DNA of 64,000 bases from an uncultured Dyadobacter sp. (GCF_946482605.1 NZ_CAMLSE010000002.1:496001-560000), one strand, 5' to 3'. Shown: positions 8,713 through 18,832, counted from the stretch's first letter. The notes: a model not told the origin generated them from the letters alone. Made by a program: numbers and translations.

Positions 8713-10899
8713 CTACTCCAAAAATAGCATTTCACGATACTTGGCAAGCGGCCAATCCTCATCGTCGATCAGCAATTCGAGCTTATCGACATGATAGCGG
8801 ATCTGGTCGAAATAACCTTTCACTTCCGAACCATAGCATTTGGCACGTTCGAACAGGTCTTCCAGATTATTGGCCTTTTTGCGGCTTTCGGTCATTTCAT
8901 GCACCAGCTTTTTGATCACTACCACATGTGATGAAATGTCGCGGATGATTTCCTTAATGGGTTCTGCCTCTTCTAGCATTTCCAGGTCTGTCAGCGAACG
9001 GGCAGTCTGTGCGAGTTTGAACTGGTATTTGACCACGGTCGAAACAATGTGGTTCAATGCCAGATCGCCGATCACGCGGGACTCTATCTGCAATTTTTTC
9101 ACATAGTTTTCCAGCTCGATCTCATAGCGCGCGTGCAACTCGCGTGAACTCAGCACACCCATTCTTTCGAACACAGAAACCGTTTTGTCCGTCTTGTATG
9201 CATACAATGCATCGTAGGTCTCCCGGATATTGCTTAACCCGCGTCGCGCGGCCTCTTCAATCCATTCCTCGGAATAGCCATTTCCTTCGAACAGAATGCT
9301 CTTGGATTCCAGGAAGTACCTCTTAAGAATTTCAACCGTAGCGACCTTCTTCTCTTCTCCTCCCGACAAGCGCTCGTCCATTTCCTTTTTGAAATCCGTC
9401 AGCTGGTTCGCCACGATGGTATTGAGGATAATCATCGGCGAAGCACTATTTTGAGAGCTGCCGACAGCGCGGTATTCAAATTTGTTTCCCGTAAAGCAGA
9501 ATGGAGATGTACGGTTACGGTCGGTGTTGTCGCGTTGCAGGTTCGGAATACGGGTAATGCCCAGTTTATAGTAGAAGTTCTCCCCTTTCTCCAAGGTAAT
9601 CTCTCCTTTATTCACCAACTCTTCGAGCATGGATGTCAGGTCGTTGCCCAGGAACACCGATACGATGGAAGGAGGTGCTTCGTTCGCGCCCAGGCGATGC
9701 TCGTTCCCGGCAGACGATATAGACGCCCGCAGCAGGTCCGCATGATCGTGAACCGCCTTTACGACATTCATCAGGAAAGTCAGGAAGCGCAGGTTTTCTT
9801 TCGGTTTCGATGTCGGTGCGAGCAGGTTGATGCCGGTATCGGTGGACAGTGACCAGTTGTTATGCTTTCCGCTTCCATTAATGCCTGCAAATGGCTTTTC
9901 ATGGAACAACACCTGGAAATTATGCTTATCACCGATCTTTTGCATCAAATCCATCAGCAATGCATTATGGTCAATGGCCAAGTTCACCTCTTCAAAGGTC
10001 GGTGCGCATTCAAACTGGCCTGGGGCCACCTCATTATGCCGGGTGCGCACGGGTATACCTAATTTCAATGCTTCGAACTCGAAATCCACCATGAATGCAT
10101 TCACCCGTGGCGAAATGGAGCCGAAATAATGGTCATCGAGCTGCTGGCCACGCGCCGGGTTATGTCCGAAGACCGTTCTTCCCGACATCAGCAGATCGGG
10201 CCTCGCATAGTAAAGCGCCTTGTCGACGAGGAAATATTCCTGTTCGATACCCAGCGTCGGTGTAACCTTATCGACATCGCGGTTGAAGAATTGACAAACT
10301 CCCGTCGCCGCCTTGTCCAGCATCATCAGCGAGCGCAATAGCGGCGCCTTATAATCCAGCGCCTCTCCGTTATAGGAAATGAATACCGAAGGAATGCACA
10401 ACGTTTTCCCGCCTGCACCATTATCCATCAGGAATGCGGGAGAGCTGGGGTCCCAGCCGGTGTAGCCCCGCGCTTCGAAGGTCGCACGCAGACCACCGCT
10501 CGGAAATGAGGATGCGTCGGGTTCTTGCTGAACCAATGCGCTGCCCTTGAATTTCTCGACAGCCTTGCCATCCATGGTCAGGTCAAAAAACGAATCGTGC
10601 TTTTCTGCCGTCGTCCCGGTAAGCGGCTGGAACCAGTGCGTGTAGTGCGTAGCGCCTTTCGAAATCGCCCACGATTTCATGGCTGCTGCCACCTCCTCCG
10701 CTACCTCCCGGTCGATTGTGGAACCCGAACGGATCGCATTGGAGATCTTACTGTACGCCTCTGCGGAAAGCAGGGTTTTCATTACATCATCACTAAAAGT
10801 ATTGCTGCCGTAAAGGTCGGCCACTTTTTCTGTGGGAGGGGTCAAAACAGGAGAGACGCGGCCCTGCGCGATCTCAAAAGCTTTGGAGCGAAAAGTCAT
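8713..10899 (-). CDS. glnN: Glutamine synthetase type III
   Basis: A 728-residue type III glutamine synthetase, the large dodecameric class common in Bacteroidota and cyanobacteria. Family marks include GIEQEYFLVDK (about 217), the region RTRHNEVAPGQFECAP, HEKPFAGINGSGKHNNWS (catalytic core) and LGANEAPPSIVSVFLG, plus a long helical C-terminal extension. Length is that expected of GSIII. It is transcribed toward GSII with the acidic hypothetical gene between. Having both GSII and GSIII within 4 kb suggests differential use under varying nitrogen supply. The 147-base gap upstream to the divergent hydrolase gene should hold its promoter. Confidence 0.96.
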   Translation of the reverse strand: MTFRSKAFEIAQGRVSPVLTPPTEKVADLYGSNTFSDDVMKTLLSAEAYSKISNAIRSGSTIDREVAEEVAAAMKSWAISKGATHYTHWFQPLTGTTAEKHDSFFDLTMDGKAVEKFKGSALVQQEPDASSFPSGGLRATFEARGYTGWDPSSPAFLMDNGAGGKTLCIPSVFISYNGEALDYKAPLLRSLMMLDKAATGVCQFFNRDVDKVTPTLGIEQEYFLVDKALYYARPDLLMSGRTVFGHNPARGQQLDDHYFGSISPRVNAFMVDFEFEALKLGIPVRTRHNEVAPGQFECAPTFEEVNLAIDHNALLMDLMQKIGDKHNFQVLFHEKPFAGINGSGKHNNWSLSTDTGINLLAPTSKPKENLRFLTFLMNVVKAVHDHADLLRASISSAGNEHRLGANEAPPSIVSVFLGNDLTSMLEELVNKGEITLEKGENFYYKLGITRIPNLQRDNTDRNRTSPFCFTGNKFEYRAVGSSQNSASPMIILNTIVANQLTDFKKEMDERLSGGEEKKVATVEILKRYFLESKSILFEGNGYSEEWIEEAARRGLSNIRETYDALYAYKTDKTVSVFERMGVLSSRELHARYEIELENYVKKLQIESRVIGDLALNHIVSTVVKYQFKLAQTARSLTDLEMLEEAEPIKEIIRDISSHVVVIKKLVHEMTESRKKANNLEDLFERAKCYGSEVKGYFDQIRYHVDKLELLIDDEDWPLAKYREMLFLE

Positions 10900-11046
10900 G
10901 TATTTACTGATTTATATTAATTCTCCCCAAAATTATTTATTTACCAATAGGAACTACTATTTGCTCCGACATTTTCATATTAGGCAGTCAACGGTTACGA
11001 CAGTTGGCGCATTTTTCGGAACTTTGCGGATTGTTCAAATACACCA

Positions 11047-12882
11047 ATGCGTAAGAGACTTGAATTTGTGGCCTTGTACGGGCTAAGCTGGGTTCTGATC
11101 TTTCAGTTTTTCCGTATTATTTTTTTGGCCTACCATTATAAAAAGGCATTAGAACTTCCGCCCTCACTCTGGGTCGCCAGTGCGCAGCATGGCTTGCCGA
11201 TGGACGTTTCATTTGCGGCATATATTCTTGGGATACCGGCGTTGCTGATGATGTTTACCGGACGGCGGTGGGAATGGTATAAAAAAACATTAACCATTTA
11301 CACGGCCATCGTTGCGTTCCTGATCACGCTGCTCAGCGTAGTGGACCTCGAATTATTCCGTGCCTGGGGCTTCCGGATCGACGGCACATCGCTGCATTAC
11401 CTCGAAACGCCCTCGGAAGCAGTAGCCTCAATGGGCGCAGCGCCGGTGGTTCCGCTGTTGCTACTGCTCTTCGTACTATTCTTCCTGGTTAACCGGATCC
11501 TGCAAACCATCATCAAAAGGTGCACCGGGTCTTTCAGGCAAGTATCGCATCTGTTCGCAGCACCAGCCTTCCTGGCTCTCTCCGGGAGTCTGATCATCCC
11601 CATCCGGGGTGGTTTCCAGCTCGCCCCTATGAACGAAAGCGCCGTGTTTTTCAGCGATAAGAGTTTTGCCAATTATGCGGCCGTTAATGTGCCCTGGAAC
11701 TACATGCGTTCGATCCTGAATGAAAGTTATTCCAAAGAAAACCCATTTACCTACTTCGGGAACGGCAAGGCAGATCAGATCGTAGGCGCATTGTACCGCA
11801 CCAACGGCCACACGCAGCAGATCGTCGATACTACCGGTCGCAAGAATGTGATCGTTCTGATCTGGGAGAGCTTCACCGCCAAGGCAGTGGCACCTCTGGG
11901 CGGACTGCCCGATGTAACGCCCCGGTTTAATGCGCTGGCCCGGGAAGGATTGCTTTTCACCAACATTTACGCCAGCGGTAACCGGAGCGACAAGGGCATG
12001 GTGGCCATTCTGAGCGGCTATCCGGCCCAACCCACCACTTCCATCATCAAGATTCCCACCAAAACGGCAAGCCTGCCTTCGCTACCACGCGAGTTCAGGA
12101 AAAAAGGCTGGCATACCTCATTCTACTACGGCGGCGAAACCGAATTCGCCAACATGAAATCGTATTTCCTGCAACAAGGTTTTGACCGCATCGTCGATAA
12201 AAATGAATTCGACGACAAGGACATGAATTCCAAATGGGGTGCGCACGACCATATCGTTCTCAACCGGCTGCTCACCGACCTGGATAAGCAGAAAGAGCCG
12301 TTTTTCACAACGCTATTCACATTAAGCAGTCATGAGCCGTTTGAAGTACCCGTCAAAACAGTCATACCAGGCAATGACCCGGAACACTTGTTCCTGAACG
12401 CACTGCATTATACCGACGAATCGATCGGCGAATTCATCAGAGAAGCCAAAACCAAACCCTGGTGGAAGAATACGCTGATCGTCATCATTGCCGATCATGG
12501 CCATCCGTTACCGGAAACCCGGAAAGACAAGCCGGCTGAATTCCATATCCCCATGCTCTGGCTTGGCGGTGCATTGAATATGCCGCCCGCACGGGTGGAT
12601 GCCCTCGCATCACAAACCGATCTGGCGGCCACGCTTTTAAATCAAATGCATATGCCTTCCGGAACTTTTGCGTGGAGCAACGACATATTTAATGCGGGGC
12701 GCGCCGGTTTTGCCTATTTCGCATTCAATAATGGGCTAGGCTGGATGAAACCGGAGGGCTTTCTGGTCCGCGATAACATTGGCGGCCACATCACCGAAAA
12801 AAGCGGCGTTTTGAACAGGCAGGAAGAAGAAAACAGCAAAGCTTATCTGGAATCTTCTTTCGGCGATTATTTAAAGCGTTGA
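11047..12882 (+). CDS. LTA-synthase-like alkaline-phosphatase-superfamily membrane hydrolase
   Basis: A 611-residue inner-membrane protein with about five membrane helices in the first 190 residues, then an extracytoplasmic sulfatase/LTA-synthase-type domain (about 265-560). Metal and catalytic residues are recognisable: Glu in LIWESF (residue 274), the nucleophile region GNRSDKG (311-317), and ADHGHP in the C-terminal half. In Gram-negatives this family is thought to transfer phosphoglycerol or phosphoethanolamine or to hydrolyse such esters. The likely nucleophile position is Ser314, where relatives I recall carry Thr. It is followed closely by mtaB. Confidence 0.88.
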   Translation: MRKRLEFVALYGLSWVLIFQFFRIIFLAYHYKKALELPPSLWVASAQHGLPMDVSFAAYILGIPALLMMFTGRRWEWYKKTLTIYTAIVAFLITLLSVVDLELFRAWGFRIDGTSLHYLETPSEAVASMGAAPVVPLLLLLFVLFFLVNRILQTIIKRCTGSFRQVSHLFAAPAFLALSGSLIIPIRGGFQLAPMNESAVFFSDKSFANYAAVNVPWNYMRSILNESYSKENPFTYFGNGKADQIVGALYRTNGHTQQIVDTTGRKNVIVLIWESFTAKAVAPLGGLPDVTPRFNALAREGLLFTNIYASGNRSDKGMVAILSGYPAQPTTSIIKIPTKTASLPSLPREFRKKGWHTSFYYGGETEFANMKSYFLQQGFDRIVDKNEFDDKDMNSKWGAHDHIVLNRLLTDLDKQKEPFFTTLFTLSSHEPFEVPVKTVIPGNDPEHLFLNALHYTDESIGEFIREAKTKPWWKNTLIVIIADHGHPLPETRKDKPAEFHIPMLWLGGALNMPPARVDALASQTDLAATLLNQMHMPSGTFAWSNDIFNAGRAGFAYFAFNNGLGWMKPEGFLVRDNIGGHITEKSGVLNRQEEENSKAYLESSFGDYLKR

Positions 12883-12920
12883 TAATAAAAGGTGTAATTT
12901 TGTCAGGATACTTAAAAACA

Positions 12921-14249
12921 ATGAAAAAAGTCGCTTTTTATACACTGGGTTGCAAGCTGAACTATTCGGAAACTTCATCGATCGGACGGATGTTCGAGGC
13001 CAAGGGTTATTCCAAAGTAGAGTTCAACGAAAACCCGGACATCTTTATCATCAATACCTGCTCGGTCACCGAGAATGCGGATAAGAAATGCCGCAAGATC
13101 GTGCGGGAAGCTCAAAAGATCAATGCGGACGGATATGTAGCGATCATAGGTTGCTATGCACAGCTGAAACCGAAAGAAATTTCTGAAATACCGGGGGTGG
13201 ACGCCGTTTTAGGTGCTGCCGAGAAGTTCAGGTTGGTAGAACTGATCGATACTTTTGAGAAAACACCGACCGGCCAGCCTGCGCAGGTCATCGCATCCAG
13301 CATCGACAATGCCATCGAGTACCATACCTCCTACTCGCTCAACGACCGCACGCGCACGTTCCTGAAAGTGCAGGACGGCTGCGACTACCCGTGCGCATAT
13401 TGCACGATCCCGCTCGCACGTGGAAAGAGCCGGTCGGACAGTATCGAAAATATCGTCAAAGCAGCGCGGGAGATCGCTGCCCGTGATGTGAAGGAGATAG
13501 TGCTTACGGGCGTCAACATCGGCGATTTCGGCCTGCGCAATGGTGTTCGGGAGGAGACCTTCCTTGATCTGGTGCAAGCATTGGACGAAGTGGAAGGAAT
13601 CGAGCGCTTTCGCATTTCTTCGATCGAACCAAACCTGCTTACCGACGAGATCATCGAATTCGTGGCTCAATCCAAACGATTTGCCCCGCATTTCCATATC
13701 CCATTGCAATCGGGCTCCAACAAGGTCCTTGGCTTGATGAAGCGCCGCTATAAAAGTGAGCTCTACGTAGAGCGTGTGGCGAAGATCAAATCGCTCATGC
13801 CGGATTGCTGCATTGGGGTGGATGTCATCGTGGGACATCCCGGGGAGACGAAAGAGCTGTTTGAGGAAACCTATCGATTCCTGAACGAGCTCGACGTTTC
13901 GTACCTGCACGTGTTCACCTATTCTGAAAGAGAAAACACGACGGCGCTGGCCATCCGCCCGATCGTACCCAAAGGCGAGCGAGCCGAACGCTCCAAAATG
14001 CTCCATATCCTTTCCGACAAAAAGAAAAGGTTTTTCTACGAAAGCCAAATCGGCAAAGAAGGTAAGGTATTGTTTGAAGACGAGATCCAGAACGGACAAA
14101 TGCTTGGATTCACCGGCAACTACGTCCGCGTGGCAGTCAAATACGATCCGCTGCTGATCAACGAGACCAAAGAAGTCCGCTACGACCACATCAGCGCGGA
14201 AGGCCTGATGGAAGTGACCGAAATCCAAGAAGAAATACTAGCTCACTAA
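12921..14249 (+). CDS. mtaB: tRNA t6A37 methylthiotransferase MtaB
   Basis: Radical SAM methylthiotransferase converting t6A37 to ms2t6A in tRNA. The 442 residues include an N-terminal UPF0004 domain with three cluster cysteines (TLGCKLN, INTCSVT, IGCYAQ), the radical SAM motif CDYPCAYC, and a C-terminal TRAM-like domain. The Met at 12921 (MKKVAFYTLGCKLN) matches the family start; a start 14 codons earlier would overlap the upstream stop and adds non-conserved residues. It probably shares an operon with the LTA-synthase-like gene (38-base gap). Confidence 0.95.
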   Translation: MKKVAFYTLGCKLNYSETSSIGRMFEAKGYSKVEFNENPDIFIINTCSVTENADKKCRKIVREAQKINADGYVAIIGCYAQLKPKEISEIPGVDAVLGAAEKFRLVELIDTFEKTPTGQPAQVIASSIDNAIEYHTSYSLNDRTRTFLKVQDGCDYPCAYCTIPLARGKSRSDSIENIVKAAREIAARDVKEIVLTGVNIGDFGLRNGVREETFLDLVQALDEVEGIERFRISSIEPNLLTDEIIEFVAQSKRFAPHFHIPLQSGSNKVLGLMKRRYKSELYVERVAKIKSLMPDCCIGVDVIVGHPGETKELFEETYRFLNELDVSYLHVFTYSERENTTALAIRPIVPKGERAERSKMLHILSDKKKRFFYESQIGKEGKVLFEDEIQNGQMLGFTGNYVRVAVKYDPLLINETKEVRYDHISAEGLMEVTEIQEEILAH

Positions 14250-14267
14250 AAAAATTTTAATCTTTTA

Positions 14268-14334
14268 CCGTCGACTTAGGTCGACGGCTAGAGACTAAAA
14301 GGCTTAGCCAGGGAAGTCGACGGCTAGAGACTAG
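14268..14334. repeat. Inverted and direct repeats around GTCGACGGCTAGAGACTA
   Basis: CCGTCGAC at 14268-14275 pairs with GTCGACGG at 14280-14287. The 18-base unit GTCGACGGCTAGAGACTA occurs at 14280-14297 and again at 14316-14333. The arrangement resembles REP-like palindromic intergenic elements. It lies between convergent mtaB and amt, just before a terminator. Confidence 0.75.
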
Positions 14335-14342
14335 TAAAGAAT

Positions 14343-14387
14343 AAAAAAGCGAAGCCCGACCAATTTGGCCGGGCTTCGCTTTTTTAT
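14343..14387. terminator. Bidirectional terminator between mtaB and amt
   Basis: A-run followed by AGCGAAGCCCG, an 11-base loop, and CGGGCTTCGCT with a T-run. It serves both convergent genes. Confidence 0.9.
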
Positions 14388-14402
14388 TCTTTATAGTTTA
14401 GA

Positions 14403-15722
14403 TTAAGCTTCTACAAGAAATTCGTCGTGCTGGCTTACATCCAGACCCGCTTTTTCGTCTTGCTCCGATACGCGAAGCGGCAGGATCAGATCAACCAATT
14501 TCAGCAACAGGAAGGAGCCTACGAACGCGAATGCGGACACACCTACCAGGGCAATTACGTGGTTGATGAACAACTTGGTTTCGCCGAATGCAAGACCTTG
14601 GTCAACTACCAGTGAGTTTACACCGCTCGTTGCGAAGATACCGGTCATCAGCATACCTACCATACCACCTACACCGTGGCAAGGGAATACATCAAGCGTA
14701 TCGTCCAGTGCTGAACGTGTACGCAAGTGAGCGACATAGTTAGAGATGATCGCAGCGACAGTACCTATGAACAGGGAAGCAGGAACCGTTACGAAACCGG
14801 CAGCAGGCGTGATAGCCACAAGACCCACTACGGCACCGATACAGAAACCAAGAGCAGAAACTTTTTTGCCTCTTGCCGCGTCGAAAAGAACCCAGGCCAA
14901 ACCAGCAGCACCGGCAGCGGTGTTAGTAGTTGCGAAAGCTGAAACGGCCAATGGAGAGGCTGTAAGAGCAGAACCTGCGTTGAAACCGAACCATCCGAAC
15001 CAAAGCAAACCAGTTCCCAACAATACGAATGGGATGTTTGCAGGAGGTAGTACATGGTCTTCAAGAAGTGACTTACGACGCTTCAGGTAAAGCGCACCGG
15101 CAAATGCAGCCCAACCGGCAGACATATGGACAACAGTACCACCCGCGAAGTCAAGCACACCCATTTTGAAAAGGAGGCCGTCTGCATGCCACGTCATGTG
15201 GGCAAGCGGCGTGTAAATGAAGATGCAAAAAAGAATAATGAAAAGAACGTAAGAGCGGAAGTTGATACGCTCAGCCATTGAGCCGGTTACGAGTGCAGGC
15301 GTGATCACCGCGAACTTCAACTGGAACATCGCGAACAAAGCGAAAGGAATTGTTCCCCAAACAGGGCCATCCAAAACACCTTTGAACATGAAGTGTGTTG
15401 CCGGGTTACCGATAAAACCGCCGATGTCGTCACCGAATGCAAGACTGAATCCGCAAACTACCCACACCACACTGATTACCCCCATTGCGATAAAGCTCTG
15501 GAGCATCGTAGAAATGACGTTTTTAGTGTTGACCATTCCTCCGTAGAAGTACGCCAGGCCCGGGGTCATAAGCAATACCAGCGCAGATGACACGAGCATC
15601 CATGCGGTGTCGCCTGAATTGATGCCTTCCGTTACGATCTGCGTGGGAACGTTGGGAATGAAGGCACCGAGGATGCTGATTACCAGGAGGATAATCAGTG
15701 GGATAAAGTTACGTTTTTCCAT
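14403..15722 (-). CDS. amt: Ammonium transporter Amt
   Basis: A 439-residue polytopic membrane protein of the Amt/Mep/Rh family that conducts ammonium into the cell. About 11-12 membrane helices are visible, with the family segments LMTPGLAYFYGGMV near the N-terminus, DFAGGTVVHMSAGWAA and FPCHGVGGMVGML with the pore histidines. A hydrophobic N-terminal helix (about 7-25) may be a cleaved signal. It is the second gene after the porin on the same strand (60-base gap). No glnK/PII gene is adjacent, unlike many bacterial amt loci. Confidence 0.96.
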   Translation of the reverse strand: MEKRNFIPLIILLVISILGAFIPNVPTQIVTEGINSGDTAWMLVSSALVLLMTPGLAYFYGGMVNTKNVISTMLQSFIAMGVISVVWVVCGFSLAFGDDIGGFIGNPATHFMFKGVLDGPVWGTIPFALFAMFQLKFAVITPALVTGSMAERINFRSYVLFIILFCIFIYTPLAHMTWHADGLLFKMGVLDFAGGTVVHMSAGWAAFAGALYLKRRKSLLEDHVLPPANIPFVLLGTGLLWFGWFGFNAGSALTASPLAVSAFATTNTAAGAAGLAWVLFDAARGKKVSALGFCIGAVVGLVAITPAAGFVTVPASLFIGTVAAIISNYVAHLRTRSALDDTLDVFPCHGVGGMVGMLMTGIFATSGVNSLVVDQGLAFGETKLFINHVIALVGVSAFAFVGSFLLLKLVDLILPLRVSEQDEKAGLDVSQHDEFLVEA

Positions 15723-15782
15723 TGTTGTAAATTATTGTTATTGTATTAGATTAAGAAGGTATTCGTGTGATATGTGTCGTGA

Positions 15783-16982
15783 TCAGAACTTGTAGATGAA
15801 TGCAAGTCCAAAAGTAGTCTGGCTGTTTTTAGTCCATTTGCCATCTGAATCTTCAAATTGCTGTGCTTCTCCTGCACCGCTCAGCTTTGGATAAGCATCC
15901 AGACGAAACTCAGGTTTAACAAGGATATGTCCGTCGGCCAGGTTAATGTTACCGGTGAGTGTAACAGAATTCACCTTTGTGCCTGCTCCTGCGGGGGTAA
16001 GCAAGCCACGTACACCTTTGTCATTGTTGAAATACTCATAACGCGCTCCGAGTCCGAAGTTTTCGGTGATCGCCGTGTTGGCATACACCGCGAAGCCACC
16101 CCATGATTCAGTCTTGATTGGCCCGCCTGCTCCCTGATAGTCGCCCTTTTGTGAACCGTAAGCGGCATTCAGGCCCAACAGGAACTTCTCTGTCACCTGG
16201 AAGCTGGTGGTAATGTCAAACACCTGATAGAAACCATCCGGCTGCTTACCCAGCGAATCGGTGTTAGCCTCGTTGCTTCCGATATAGTTCAGGTAAACGT
16301 TCCAGTTTTCAACCGGCTTGAAGTACAGCTGGCTGATGATGCCTTTTGCGCGGTTGTTATCACCCAGGCCATCCACGTTGTTTACCACACCCACCATCAG
16401 GGAAGCCTTGTCAGAAAATGCATAAGTAGCTTTCAAACCCGCATGGTAGAACGGACCATTGTTGAACAGGTTAGAAAGGGAATAGTTGAAGTTGGCCGGT
16501 GCGTCGATCACTTCATAACCGATATGCGTTCCAAACTGTCCGGCGGTCATGGAGAACTTGTCGGTAAACTTGTAAGTAAAATATGCCTGCTTGATCGCCA
16601 GCGCTGTGCTGAACAATGCATTCCCGTAATTACCCATGTTAGCGTTCGGACCGAAAGTAAGGTCCACTACCGCTTCCGACTTGCTGTTGGTGTAAGCCAC
16701 CTTAGCCTGCACAAGGCCCAGTGAGAACTGGCCGGATTTCTGGTCGAACACGCGTGCATTGGTAGCACCCATATTAGAACGGGAGGCTGGTTTGTTGAAA
16801 TTAGCCATGTAATAGGAGTCCAGGTAACCCGAGAATGCGAATGCTCCCTTGGCTTCCTCATCGTCCTTGGCTTCTGTCACCACTGCTGTATCTGCCTTCA
16901 CCGCCTTTTTCTCTTCTTCCGACTTCGCAAAACCCAAAAAAGGAACCATCAAAGATAATACTGTGCAATAGACTTTTTTCAT
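15783..16982 (-). CDS. Outer-membrane beta-barrel porin (BBP2/OmpL-like)
   Basis: A 399-residue exported beta-barrel. Signal peptide MKKVYCTVLSLMVPFLGFAK (about 1-20), a short charged linker rich in Lys/Glu/Ala (about 21-46), then alternating amphipathic strands beginning FSGYLDSYYMANFNKP and ending with the outer-membrane C-terminal FIYKF. It matches the putative OmpL-like porin family found beside amt in Bacteroidota. Its position upstream of Amt suggests a role in passage of ammonium or other small nitrogen sources across the outer membrane; that function is inferred. Confidence 0.85.
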   Translation of the reverse strand: MKKVYCTVLSLMVPFLGFAKSEEEKKAVKADTAVVTEAKDDEEAKGAFAFSGYLDSYYMANFNKPASRSNMGATNARVFDQKSGQFSLGLVQAKVAYTNSKSEAVVDLTFGPNANMGNYGNALFSTALAIKQAYFTYKFTDKFSMTAGQFGTHIGYEVIDAPANFNYSLSNLFNNGPFYHAGLKATYAFSDKASLMVGVVNNVDGLGDNNRAKGIISQLYFKPVENWNVYLNYIGSNEANTDSLGKQPDGFYQVFDITTSFQVTEKFLLGLNAAYGSQKGDYQGAGGPIKTESWGGFAVYANTAITENFGLGARYEYFNNDKGVRGLLTPAGAGTKVNSVTLTGNINLADGHILVKPEFRLDAYPKLSGAGEAQQFEDSDGKWTKNSQTTFGLAFIYKF

Positions 16983-17031
16983 AATTATATTCTGTTTAAG
17001 TTAATAAGACTCTCCGGCTGTATTACTGGAT

Positions 17032-17063
17032 CAAATATTGTACTAAAATTATATTTATCAAAT
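17032..17063 (-). promoter_or_regulatory. Candidate Bacteroidota promoter for porin-amt
   Basis: On the minus strand a TTG (about 17062-17060) is followed about 20 bases later by TACAATATTTG, which resembles the -33 TTTG / -7 TAnnTTTG pattern of Bacteroidota housekeeping promoters. The implied start would be roughly 40 bases ahead of the porin start. The match is approximate. Confidence 0.35.
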
Positions 17064-17277
17064 AATCTACGTAAAATTTATATCAAAAAATCCAATTTTC
17101 TAACTTTTATCATGTTTTTTATCGTTTTTAAAACACAAAATTGCCAAAAATGACATTTTTAGTTAAAAATTTTTATTCTGCATATCCAACACAAAACAAA
17201 ATTTTCTTCAAAGAAATATATTGGAACTAACAAGAATTTTTATTATTATAATGACATTTCCAGTACCGGTAGGGCAC

Positions 17278-17306
17278 AAAAAAAAGCCTGCTGTTCAGCA
17301 GGCTTC
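17278..17306 (-). terminator. Terminator of the ferredoxin gene
   Basis: Read on the minus strand, AAGCCTGCTG-AA-CAGCAGGCTT is followed by a run of eight T. It lies 24 bases beyond the ferredoxin stop. Confidence 0.88.
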
Positions 17307-17329
17307 GGTCTTATATAGGTCAGCAGGTG

Positions 17330-17737
<408 letters not shown>

Positions 17738-17806
17738 TTATAGTTTCCCAACAATCAGAAAAATAAAAACGGCACTTACAGTTAAACTTTTTAGAGTCAC
17801 GTTAGA

Positions 17807-18832
17807 ATGATATCAAGAATTCGGAGGATAAATGCATTCGCCAGATTGGGCCGGTTCATCCATGAAAAACAGAACGAAACGGTCATAGAAGAATGGATTG
17901 CAGGTGCGAAAAGCAGGAACAACTGGTTTATCCCCGCCAATGTCGCCCGGTCGCTGCACGCGATCGCGACCCGGTACCTCGACGAGACCGAGCTCGAAAA
18001 ATGGACCGCCAGGTACGCTGAGCCCGCAAATCCGCAGAAAGTAGGCGTTGTAATGGCAGGCAACATCCCCGCAGTAGGTTTTCACGACGCCTTGTGCGTG
18101 CTCATCAGCGGCCACATTCTCATGGCCAAGCCCAGCACCGACGACCAGGTCCTGATCCATGCCATGCTGGACAAGCTTGTCGAAATCGAGCCGGAGTTCG
18201 CAGATTCCATTCATTTTGTGGAGCGCCTCAATGATTCCGACGCATACATAGCCACCGGCAGCGATAACACTGCACGCTACTTCCATTACTATTTTGCCAA
18301 GAAACCCCATATCATCCGTAAGAACCGCACCTCGGTGGCAGTACTGACAGGTAACGAAAGCACCACGGAACTCAGGGCGCTGGGAAGCGATGTACTGCAA
18401 TACTTCGGGCTCGGCTGCCGGAACGTATCCAAGCTGTTGGTCCCTGCGGGATATGATTTTACCAAGTTTTATGAGGCTATTCAGGATATGGCACCGGATT
18501 ATATGAACCACCACAAGTATTTCAATAATTACGAATACAACAAGTCGATATTCCTGGTGAACCGCGTTCCGCATTTTGACAACAACTTCCTGCTGATCAC
18601 CGAAAGCCAGACCTTGGTATCGGCCATCAGCGTGCTGCATTACGAAACATACAACTCCCTCCAAGAGGCGCAGCAGATACTTGCCGAATCGGAGGAGAAA
18701 ATCCAATGCATCATCGGCGACCCATCCACCGGAATTGCGGAGGCGATCCCTTTCGGCGTAGCGCAGCTACCGGCATTGAACGACTATGCGGACGCCGTCG
18801 ACACGATGGCTTTTCTTTCGGAACTGGGCTAA
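17807..18832 (+). CDS. Acyl-CoA reductase (LuxC-like)
   Basis: A 341-residue member of the aldehyde-dehydrogenase-like LuxC family, expected to reduce an acyl-CoA or acyl-enzyme to an aldehyde with NAD(P)H. The catalytic Cys is in LQYFGLGCRNVSKL (about residue 205). VGVVMAGNIPAVGFHD (about 79-94) corresponds to the nucleotide-binding region. Its stop codon overlaps the stop of the convergent esterase by 3 bases, leaving no terminator between them. In Bacteroidota such genes are generally single and uncharacterised. Confidence 0.87.
   Translation: MISRIRRINAFARLGRFIHEKQNETVIEEWIAGAKSRNNWFIPANVARSLHAIATRYLDETELEKWTARYAEPANPQKVGVVMAGNIPAVGFHDALCVLISGHILMAKPSTDDQVLIHAMLDKLVEIEPEFADSIHFVERLNDSDAYIATGSDNTARYFHYYFAKKPHIIRKNRTSVAVLTGNESTTELRALGSDVLQYFGLGCRNVSKLLVPAGYDFTKFYEAIQDMAPDYMNHHKYFNNYEYNKSIFLVNRVPHFDNNFLLITESQTLVSAISVLHYETYNSLQEAQQILAESEEKIQCIIGDPSTGIAEAIPFGVAQLPALNDYADAVDTMAFLSELG

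Larger units (their letters stand above)
16983..17329. other. AT-rich intergenic region upstream of porin-amt
   Basis: About 350 very AT-rich bases without a gene. It contains the likely promoter of the porin-amt operon (about 17032-17063, minus strand) and the terminator of the ferredoxin gene (about 17278-17306). Nothing else is recognised. Confidence 0.65.

Noticed and set aside
13209..14228. Long open frame on the minus strand inside mtaB
   Set aside because: It overlaps a well-conserved gene in full, and its protein looks like reverse-frame noise rich in His, Asp and Phe.
17813..18706. Long minus-strand frame inside the acyl-CoA reductase gene
   Set aside because: No family resemblance; it is a mirror of the codon pattern of the real gene.
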